NCBI GenBank assembly: GCA_030653385.1
Contig: JAURZM010000070.1
Coordinates: 1 to 64,000, forward strand
Length of the DNA stretch: 64,000 bases
Source: Rubrivivax sp.
GTDB taxonomy: Bacteria; Pseudomonadota; Gammaproteobacteria; Burkholderiales; Burkholderiaceae_C
Reading direction: 5' to 3'
The translations under genes and the position numbers were made by a program. Shown piece after piece: positions 26,544-33,103 of the stretch (the first letter of the stretch is position 1; every line of letters starts with the position of its first letter). The notes beneath the pieces are model-generated. The model saw only the letters and a list, made by a program, of their open reading frames with translations, searched no databases and was not told the origin of the DNA.

Positions 26544-27863
26544 TCAGCCCGATTGGTGTTCACCGTCACCCGGCGTGGGTTCGGGCAGCCGGGTGGCCAG
26601 CACCTTGTCGATGGTCTTGCCGTCCATGTCGACGATCTCCAGGCGCCACTGCTCCCAGTCCACCGTGTCGGCCACGCGGGGCAGGCGACCGGTCAGCAGC
26701 ATCAGCATGCCGCTCAGCGTGTGGTAGCGGCCACGTTCTTCATCGGGCACGGTGTCCAGGCCCAGGCGGTCTTTCAGCTCGGGCACCGGGATGTGGCCGT
26801 CCAGCAGCCAGCTGCCGTCGTCGCGCTGCACGGCCCATGAGGTGGCAATGTCACGCGGCCGGAACTCGCCGGTGATGGCCTCGATCAGGTCCTGCAGCGT
26901 CACGATGCCCTGCACCTCGCCGTATTCGTCGATGACAAAGGCCATGTGCACGTCGGACGAGCGGAAGTTGTCCAGCAGTTCCATGCCGGTGATGGTTTCG
27001 GGCACATACAGCGGCGTCTTCAGCGGCTGGCTGAGCAGGTCGCGGTTCTGCTCACGCAGTGCGTGCGAAAGCCACTTGCGCGCATTGACGACACCCACGA
27101 CGTCGTTCAGGCCACCGCGCACCACCGGAAAGCGGGCATGGTCGGACTCTTCGATACGCGCCAGGTTGGCTTCGAAGTCCAGGCTCACGTCCAGCATCAC
27201 CACGTCGGCCCGCGGCACCATCAGCGAACCGATCTGGCGGTCGTCGAGGCGAAACACATTGCGCACCATCGCGTGTTCGTGTGACTCGATGACCCCGGCG
27301 CTGGTGCCTTCGGCCAGCATGGCGTGGATCTCATCTTCGGTCACCGCACCGCCGCTGCCCTGCTTGACACCCAGCAGGCGCAGCAAGGCGTGTGTGGAAA
27401 TCGACAGCAGGCGCACGAAGGGCTTGGTGGCGATGGCCAGCCAGTTGATGGGCCGCGCCACCAGGCGCGCCAGCAACTCGGGGTTGGACTGGCCGATGCG
27501 CTTGGGCACCAGTTCGCCCACAACGATGGAGAAATAGGTGATCAGCACCACCACCACCCCCGTGGCGCCGTACTGGGTGTAGGGCGCCGGCACACCCAGC
27601 GTGGCCAACCAGGCGGCCAGCGGCGCGGCCAGTGCGGCTTCACCGACGATGCCGTTGAGCACGCCGATCGAGGTGATGCCGATCTGGATGGTGGACAAAA
27701 AACGGGTCGGGTCTTCGCCCAGTTGCACGGCGGCAGCGGCGCCGGCGTCGCCATCGTCCACCAGCTTCTGCAGCCGGGCCTTGCGTGCCGTCACGAGGGC
27801 GATCTCGGACATGGCAAACAAGCCGTTCAGGACGATGAGGGCAAAAAGTATGGCGATTTCCAT
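26544..27863 (-). CDS. CNNM/CorC-like membrane protein with CBS pair (HlyC/CorC family)
   Basis: 439 aa from ATG 27863. Order: DUF21 transmembrane domain with three to four spans (1-180, including FAMSEIALVTARKARL and YFSIVVGELVPKRIG), two CBS domains (about 205-325), and a C-terminal CorC_HlyC domain with GHIPVPELKDRLGL. Members are linked to Mg/Co efflux or homeostasis, and are often mislabelled haemolysins. The longer in-frame extension upstream looks non-coding. No operon partner is evident. Confidence 0.88.
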   Translation of the reverse strand: MEIAILFALIVLNGLFAMSEIALVTARKARLQKLVDDGDAGAAAAVQLGEDPTRFLSTIQIGITSIGVLNGIVGEAALAAPLAAWLATLGVPAPYTQYGATGVVVVLITYFSIVVGELVPKRIGQSNPELLARLVARPINWLAIATKPFVRLLSISTHALLRLLGVKQGSGGAVTEDEIHAMLAEGTSAGVIESHEHAMVRNVFRLDDRQIGSLMVPRADVVMLDVSLDFEANLARIEESDHARFPVVRGGLNDVVGVVNARKWLSHALREQNRDLLSQPLKTPLYVPETITGMELLDNFRSSDVHMAFVIDEYGEVQGIVTLQDLIEAITGEFRPRDIATSWAVQRDDGSWLLDGHIPVPELKDRLGLDTVPDEERGRYHTLSGMLMLLTGRLPRVADTVDWEQWRLEIVDMDGKTIDKVLATRLPEPTPGDGEHQSG

Positions 27864-27972
27864 GGTGCCTTGGGGCGGGTCGATGAAGGGTGGCAAGCTG
27901 CGCGCGGCCCGGTCGGGCTGGCGGCTGGCTGCCAATCTGCTCGTCAGGGCGGGCCATGAAGGGCCGCCCGCG

Positions 27973-28344
27973 TCAGGTTCGGGTGTGCACCCCGCACGGT
28001 GGACGGTGTGGTCCGTCCAGCACCGCAGACGTCCAGTGGCTCGACACTTCTATCGCCTGGGCGGGGCCGGCCAACACCTCCACCGACAAAACGCCGGCGT
28101 GCAAGGGCAGCCCCGTCAGGTCGAAGCCAACGTCAGACTGGGCCTGGGCCGGCAGGTCGTCGAGGTGATGGTGTTCAACCGAACCCAGCGGGTCGCCCGA
28201 AGGCAAGCGGTGTTCGAGCGGCGCCACGTGCGCCTGTGCCTGTTCGGCAGGCAACTGGGCTGGCGCAGGGGCCTGCTCCTGCGTCGTGAAGCCGGACCAG
28301 CACAGAACGGCGGCCAGAAATACCGCCAAAGGTCGGGAAAGCAT
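27973..28344 (-). CDS. Small exported protein, function unknown
   Basis: 123 aa from ATG 28344. The first 20 or so residues form a signal peptide (MLSRPLAVFLAAVLCWSGF). The mature chain is Gln/Ala/His-rich (around LEHRLPSG and VEHHHLDDLP), with a hydrophobic patch LTGLPLHAGVLSVEVLAG and a Cys near the C-terminus. No family is recognised. Longer in-frame extensions run across the divergent gene region and are unlikely. The histidine cluster could bind metal, but this is only a guess. Confidence 0.5.
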   Translation of the reverse strand: MLSRPLAVFLAAVLCWSGFTTQEQAPAPAQLPAEQAQAHVAPLEHRLPSGDPLGSVEHHHLDDLPAQAQSDVGFDLTGLPLHAGVLSVEVLAGPAQAIEVSSHWTSAVLDGPHRPPCGVHTRT

Positions 28345-28397
28345 GGAACCCGCATTGTATCGAGCGCCCAGCCCGGGCGCCGCGGCACAGGTGGGGC

Positions 28398-28829
28398 TCA
28401 GGCGCCGGGCCAGCCGCGCGTGACTGCGGCCACCGCGCCGATCAGGGCCAGCACGGTGGTGGGCACACCCAGCCACAACCAGCGTTTGCGCAGCGTCTCG
28501 ATCTGCTGGATGAGGCCGCTGTTCTGTTCGGCCAGCGCCTTGATCAACAAGGAAGAGGCCTGCATCTGTTCGTTCAGCGCGGCGATGCTGGCTTCGGCCT
28601 GCAGCAGCTGCAGCTGCAGTTGCTGCTGTGCCTTCAGCAGTGCCGCTGCATCCGGCTCGCCACCGCCGGCATCGATCACCACGGTGCGCGCCGGCGCGAC
28701 GTCTTTGGCAACCGCCGGGGTCTTGCGGCTGTCCCACAACTTGCGCGCGCCTTCGGCCACGGCCGGCGCGTTTTTGATCACGTCGCCCCAGGGCACCAGC
28801 TTCAACACCGTCATCCATCCGATGGCCAT
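28398..28829 (-). CDS. Coiled-coil protein with C-terminal membrane anchor
   Basis: 143 aa from ATG 28829, behind AAGAAGG. A long Gln/Leu/Ala-rich coiled coil (about 60-115, ALLKAQQQLQLQLLQAE onwards) is followed by one C-terminal span (LWLGVPTTVLALIGAVAAV). The N-terminus is amphipathic (MTVLKLVPWGDVIKNAP). Probably tail-anchored in the inner membrane. No specific function known. Divergent from the histone H1-like gene. Confidence 0.65.
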   Translation of the reverse strand: MAIGWMTVLKLVPWGDVIKNAPAVAEGARKLWDSRKTPAVAKDVAPARTVVIDAGGGEPDAAALLKAQQQLQLQLLQAEASIAALNEQMQASSLLIKALAEQNSGLIQQIETLRKRWLWLGVPTTVLALIGAVAAVTRGWPGA

Positions 28830-29046
28830 CGTGTCGCCTTCTTTCTGTCGAAGTGGGCATGGTGCCACTGCTGGCCCAGCGCGCCTTGCGCCCCTGCCCC
28901 TGCACCTTGCAGTGACAAAAGCGTTGCGGGTGCGCTGCACCTGCTGCCACACAAATGCGCGAAACGGCCTTGCGGGGCATCGCCGGCCCGACAATTCCCA
29001 TGCCCTGCACAAGCAGGCAGCAATCCGTCAACAGCCAAAGGAACAC

Positions 29047-29628
29047 ATGGCCACGCGCAAGACAAGCAAGAAGTCCGAACTCGCCACCGCCGGCGCTCAC
29101 CTGAGCACAGCCGCCAAAGAAGTGGGCACCGCCGTGTCGCACAAGCTCGAAGCCCTGGGCGACGCCATGTCGGCCAGCATGAAAAAGGCCAAGAAGCGCG
29201 CCACGGTGCAGCGCGACAAGGTCCAGCGCAAGATCGGCAGCCTCGTGAAGATGGCCGAAAAGCAGCTCGCCAAGGCGCAGTCGCAACTGTCCAAGGCCGG
29301 TGCGTCGGCCGAGAAGTCGGTGCGCGCCGCCGAGAAAAAACTCGAAGCTACCAAGCGCAGCACCAGCCGCCAGCTCAATGCGCTGCAGGCCAGCGCCGAG
29401 CGCAAGGCCAAGGCCCTGCAGAAGGCGGTCGAAAAAGAAGCCAAGGCGCTGAAGAAGGCCGTGGGCATGAAGCCCGCCGCCGCGCCGGCCAAGCCGGCGG
29501 CCGTGGCCAAGAAGGCCGCGCCTGCAAAGAAGGCCGCACCGGCCAAGAAGGCTGCCGCCAAGAAGGCCGTGGCCAAGCCGGCCGCCAAGCCTGTTGCCAA
29601 AAAGGCCGCCAAGAAGGCTGCGAAGTAA
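29047..29628 (+). CDS. Histone H1-like nucleoid protein with KAA repeats
   Basis: 193 aa, behind AAAGGAACAC. The N-terminal two thirds are a charged helical/coiled region rich in Lys, Ala and Ser. The last about 55 residues are AAPAKKAA/AKKA-type repeats ending KKAAKKAAK. This matches the AlgP/H1-like DNA-binding proteins common in beta- and gammaproteobacteria, which bind DNA through Lys-rich tails and affect nucleoid compaction and transcription. The repeat tail is prone to length change. Two back-to-back hairpins follow the stop. Confidence 0.85.
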   Translation: MATRKTSKKSELATAGAHLSTAAKEVGTAVSHKLEALGDAMSASMKKAKKRATVQRDKVQRKIGSLVKMAEKQLAKAQSQLSKAGASAEKSVRAAEKKLEATKRSTSRQLNALQASAERKAKALQKAVEKEAKALKKAVGMKPAAAPAKPAAVAKKAAPAKKAAPAKKAAAKKAVAKPAAKPVAKKAAKKAAK

Positions 29629-29638
29629 GAAGCTGAAG

Positions 29639-29680
29639 CCCTCTCCCGCCGTGCGGGAGGGGGTGCCATGCGGGCACCCC
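29639..29680 (+). terminator. Two overlapping hairpins after the histone-like gene
   Basis: CTCCCGC/GCGGGAG (29643-29659, loop of 3, extendable with wobble pairs) is followed by GGGTGCC/GGCACCC (29661-29679). The pair starts 11-15 bases after the stop at 29628. It lacks a clear T-run but fits a strong GC-rich transcript end. Confidence 0.55.
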
Positions 29681-30100
29681 GTCAGAACGCCCGCTGCCGG
29701 GTTGCCAAATCAGCACGTGAAGCTGTGTTCATGCGCCGCAGGATAAAAGATCGCGCGGCCGGCGCCGCAGCGCATCAGCCGCGGTCGAAGGTGGCCCGCA
29801 GGCCGGGCAAGTCCATGCCGCTCAGGTGCGGCAGTTCGTGAACACCCGAGCACGCGGTCAGCCTGTCGCCCGCGGTGTAGACACTGCGCACCGAGCCTTT
29901 GGCGTTGCACCCGCGCAGCGATGGAGGAATACGCCGCTGGGCACCACCTGCAGCTGCGAGTGGGGTTGCAGATGATCAGCAACGAAACCATCAAGCAGGC
30001 GGTGCAGAGGCCTTCCGCCATTTCGTGTTGGAGCACGGCCAGTCGCACCTGGCCAGCTTGATGGCGGGTGTGACGCCCGACTCAGGCGCTGTCTGACGCG
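29681..30100. other. Gap without an intact gene
   Basis: About 420 bases between the histone-like gene and lipB. Two stretches have coding-like GC3 but no intact gene. On the plus strand 29921-30096 reads as one protein if a base is restored near 30005. On the minus strand a frame is open from 29975 to the stop at 29775, with residues such as CNAKGSVRSVYTAG, but has no start codon. Both cannot be real over their whole overlap. No promoter was recognised. Confidence 0.45.
29921..30096 (+). pseudogene. Possible frameshifted remnant of a small gene
   Basis: From ATG 29921 the frame gives MEEYAAGHHLQLRVGLQMIS and continues NETIKQAVQ, then loses coding character. Starting with GAG at about 30006, the frame one base off continues EAFRHFVLEHGQSHLASLMA and ends at the TGA at 30094. 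Both parts have high GC3. A single missing base near 30005 would explain this. No ribosome site is visible at the ATG and no family is recognised. It overlaps an alternative minus-strand open frame. Confidence 0.3.
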
Positions 30101-30763
30101 TCACGCCGCCAGGCGCCGCTGCAGATGCGTGGCCAGCAAGGCCGCCACGTCGTGCCACGAAGCCCGCACACCCAGCGACTTCATGTCCACCGTCTGCAGC
30201 CCCGCGTAACCGCAGGGGTTGATGCGCATGAACGGCGCCAGGTCCATGTCCACGTTCAGCGCCAGGCCGTGATAGCTGCGGTGCTGGCTGACCTTGATGC
30301 CCAGCGCCGCCACCTTGCCCAGGCCTTGGAAAGGGTCCACGCTGGCCGGCGCCAGCACGGCGTGGCCGAAGGGGTCGGCCAGTCGCACGTAGATGCCCGG
30401 CGCGCTGCGCACGCGGTGGCCGGTGATGCCGAAGCCGGCCAGCGTGTCGATCAGCGCGGCTTCGATGCGGAAGACGTATTCCTTGACGTAGATGGAGAGC
30501 CGCCGCAGGTCCACCAGCGGGTAGGCCACCACCTGGCCGGGGCCGTGGTAGGTGACCTGGCCACCACGCTCGGTGCGCACGACGGGAATGTCGCCGGCGG
30601 CCCGCACGTGTTCGTCCTTGCCGGCCACGCCCTGGGTGTAGACGGGCTCGTGTTCGACGAGCCACAGTTCGTCTTCGGTGCCTGCGTTGCGCGCGGCCGT
30701 GAAAGCGCGCATCGCGGCTTCAACGTCGGCGTAGGGGCGGCGGCCCAGGTTCATGGTGCGCAT
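30101..30763 (-). CDS. lipB: Octanoyltransferase LipB
   Basis: 220 aa, family length. Moves octanoyl groups from acyl carrier protein to lipoyl domains of 2-oxoacid dehydrogenases and the glycine cleavage system. Motifs: [43 protein letters not shown] with the conserved Lys, and the catalytic Cys in INPCGYAG. Start ATG 30763 fits the family N-terminus. lipA, its usual neighbour, is not downstream; the remnant-containing gap follows instead. Confidence 0.96.
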   Translation of the reverse strand: MRTMNLGRRPYADVEAAMRAFTAARNAGTEDELWLVEHEPVYTQGVAGKDEHVRAAGDIPVVRTERGGQVTYHGPGQVVAYPLVDLRRLSIYVKEYVFRIEAALIDTLAGFGITGHRVRSAPGIYVRLADPFGHAVLAPASVDPFQGLGKVAALGIKVSQHRSYHGLALNVDMDLAPFMRINPCGYAGLQTVDMKSLGVRASWHDVAALLATHLQRRLAA

Positions 30764-30888
30764 GGCATGCGGAGTCTAGTGGGGCAGTCTCTGGGTGGCT
30801 GGCGCGGGTGGTGCGCCGATGTCGATCGAGCACAACGACCAGGGTGGCCACCGCTGCCTGGTGCTCACCGACCCAAGCAGCGGCGGCT

Positions 30889-32073
30889 TCAAATGATGTT
30901 GGCTTCGCGCAGCGGCCGCTTGTCCAGCAGGCGCTGCGGCGACAGGGCGTCCAGCGCCGGCGCGCCGCTGCTGCCACCCGCCACCAGCGCCGCCAGGGCA
31001 CTGCCCACGGCCGGGGCCTGCTGCATGCCGTGCCCGGAAAACCCGCAGGCCGTGTACGCATTGCGCCAGCCGGGCATGACGCCGGCCAGCCCGTTGTGGT
31101 CGAAGCTGTTCATCTCGTAGTAGCCGGCCCAGGCCGAATGCATCCGCAGCGCTTCGAAGGCCGGCACACGCGCGGCCAGTGCAGGCCACAACTGCGCTTC
31201 AAAGGCGGCGTGGTCGATGTCGGCAAGCGGCGGTTCGTCGGGGTCGCCGGGCCACGGTTCGCGGGGCGGCGCACCGGCCAGGAAACGCTGGCCGCTGGGG
31301 CCATCGGGCCGGAACCACAGCCCTGACGGGTCGATGACCAGCGGGCAACCCGGCAGCCGCGCCGGGGTGTCCAGCACAAACACGTCACGCTTCTTCGCGT
31401 GCACCGGCAGCCGCAGGCCCAGGCCGGCCGACAGCGGCGCCGACCAGGCACCGGCGGCCAGCACCATGGCATCGGCCTCGAAGCGGCGGCCGTCGCGGCA
31501 CAACACGGCCTGCACGGTGTCCCCGGCCGTCGCAAAGCCCACCGCGTCGGCTTGCACGAAATGCGCACCGCAGTGGATGGCCTTGCGGCGGAAGGCCTGC
31601 AGCAGGGCCGGTCCGTCGAACCAACCTTCGCCCGACAGACCCAGCGAGCCCAGCGCCAGGTCGTCGGTGTTCAGCCAGGGAAACCGTTGCTGCAACTGCG
31701 TGGGTGACAGCAGCGCCACGTCGGCACCGGCGGCGAGCTGCACCGGGTGCTGCGCTTGCAGCGTGGCAGCACCGGCGGCGGTGGCCAGGTACAGGTAACC
31801 CGGCTCGACGAGGCCCAGGCTCGGCGCATCGCCGTCCACCGCCAGTTCTTCACCCACACGTCGCAGAAAGGCCAGGCTCCACAGCGACAAGGCGATGTTG
31901 GCCGGCTGCGAAAACTGCTGGCGAATGGAACTGGCGGACAGCGAACTGGACGCGCGGGCGTAGCTGGGGTCGCGTTCCAGCACGGTGGCTTGCACGCCGT
32001 GGTCGCGTGCCAGGAAACAGGCCGTGGCGGCACCCATCACACCGCCGCCGACGATGACAACCGAAAGTTTCAT
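30889..32073 (-). CDS. FAD-dependent amine/amino-acid oxidoreductase (DAO family)
   Basis: 394 aa from ATG 32073. N-terminal dinucleotide motif VVIVGGGVMGAATACFLA, middle region with LAAGAWSAPLSAGLGLRLPV, and a C-terminal GFSGHGMQQAPAVG motif typical of the D-amino-acid/sarcosine/glycine oxidase superfamily. Probably oxidises a secondary or primary amine. The ACGFSGHGMQQAPAVG form is typical of many soil-bacterial sarcosine-oxidase-like proteins. Divergent from the PhyH gene (162 bases apart); lipB follows 125 bases downstream on the same strand. Substrate unknown. Confidence 0.85.
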   Translation of the reverse strand: MKLSVVIVGGGVMGAATACFLARDHGVQATVLERDPSYARASSSLSASSIRQQFSQPANIALSLWSLAFLRRVGEELAVDGDAPSLGLVEPGYLYLATAAGAATLQAQHPVQLAAGADVALLSPTQLQQRFPWLNTDDLALGSLGLSGEGWFDGPALLQAFRRKAIHCGAHFVQADAVGFATAGDTVQAVLCRDGRRFEADAMVLAAGAWSAPLSAGLGLRLPVHAKKRDVFVLDTPARLPGCPLVIDPSGLWFRPDGPSGQRFLAGAPPREPWPGDPDEPPLADIDHAAFEAQLWPALAARVPAFEALRMHSAWAGYYEMNSFDHNGLAGVMPGWRNAYTACGFSGHGMQQAPAVGSALAALVAGGSSGAPALDALSPQRLLDKRPLREANII

Positions 32074-32235
32074 GCCGGCAGTGTAGGCAGGCCTGGACTG
32101 CGCCAGCGGATCTCGCCAGCTTGTCGGCATTAGCATTGGTGATACCGGCCCGAGCTGCTGGCTTCATGAAACGTTCAAGGTCCAAGCCACCGTTGACGCC
32201 AGCGCGCGACACCACACCGGCACCGTTCACCGCCC

Positions 32236-33087
32236 ATGCCCCAACCCACCTTGAGCGCCGAGCAGGCCGCCACCTTCCATGAGCTGGGCTATCTCGTGCT
32301 GCCGCGTTTCAAGGCCGCAGACGAACTGCAGTCGGCCGTGCAGCGTGCCCACGCCATCGTCGAAGACTTCGACCCCAGCCTGGGCGCCAGCCGCTTTTCC
32401 ACCCGCGACCGCAGCCTGGTGGCCGACGCCCGGCTCATCGCTTCGGCCGAGCAGGTGCACTGTTTTTTCGAGGAGGAAGCGCTCGACGACAACGGTGCGC
32501 TGCAGGTGCCCAAGTCACGGTCGATCAACAAGATCGGCCATGCGCTGCACGACCGCGACCCGGTGTTCCGGCGTTTCAGCCACGGCCCCGAACTGGCCGC
32601 GCTGGCGGCCGGCCTGGGCCTGCTGCAGCCGCAGGTGTGGCAGAGCCAGATCATCTTCAAGCAGCCGCACATCGGCGGCGAAGTGGGCTGGCACCAGGAC
32701 GCCACGTTTTTCGTCACCGTGCCGCACACCGTCACCACCTTCTGGTTTGCGCTGGAAGACGCGACGCCGGACAACGGCTGCCTGTGGGTGCAGCCCGGCG
32801 GCCACCGCTCACCGCTGCGCGAGCAGTACGTGTGTGAGGACGGCCGCTTGACCATGCAAGCACTGGACCGCACACCCTGGCCCGACAGGTCCGGTGCCCT
32901 GCCGCTGCCGGTCGCAGCTGGCACGCTGGTGGTCTTCCACGGTCTGCTGCCGCATTGCAGCGCCGCCAACCGCAGCCCGCGTTCGCGCTTGGCCTACACC
33001 CTGCACGCCACCTGCGGCACGGCGGCCTATTCGCCATTGAACTGGCTGCAGCGCAGCGCCGATCTTCCGGTGCGTGGTTTTGACTGA
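32236..33087 (+). CDS. Phytanoyl-CoA dioxygenase (PhyH) family protein
   Basis: 283 aa. Fe(II)/2-oxoglutarate oxygenase fold: the HxD metal motif lies in GWHQDATFF, the distal His in LLPHCSAANRSPRSRLAYTLH, with the Arg that binds 2-oxoglutarate just after. The family hydroxylates acyl-CoAs, amino acids or small metabolites. Start ATG 32236 fits the common N-terminus LSAEQAATFHELGYLVLPRF. It is divergent from the FAD oxidase and followed within about 17 bases by the cyclase-like gene. Substrate unknown. Confidence 0.85.
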   Translation: MPQPTLSAEQAATFHELGYLVLPRFKAADELQSAVQRAHAIVEDFDPSLGASRFSTRDRSLVADARLIASAEQVHCFFEEEALDDNGALQVPKSRSINKIGHALHDRDPVFRRFSHGPELAALAAGLGLLQPQVWQSQIIFKQPHIGGEVGWHQDATFFVTVPHTVTTFWFALEDATPDNGCLWVQPGGHRSPLREQYVCEDGRLTMQALDRTPWPDRSGALPLPVAAGTLVVFHGLLPHCSAANRSPRSRLAYTLHATCGTAAYSPLNWLQRSADLPVRGFD

Positions 33088-33103
33088 AGGCACGGGCAAG
33101 AAC

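Noticed and set aside
29710-30048. 112-codon minus-strand frame in the gap before lipB
   Set aside because: Mixed Cys/Arg/His composition, no family and no ribosome site; other frames in the same stretch look more coding-like though broken.
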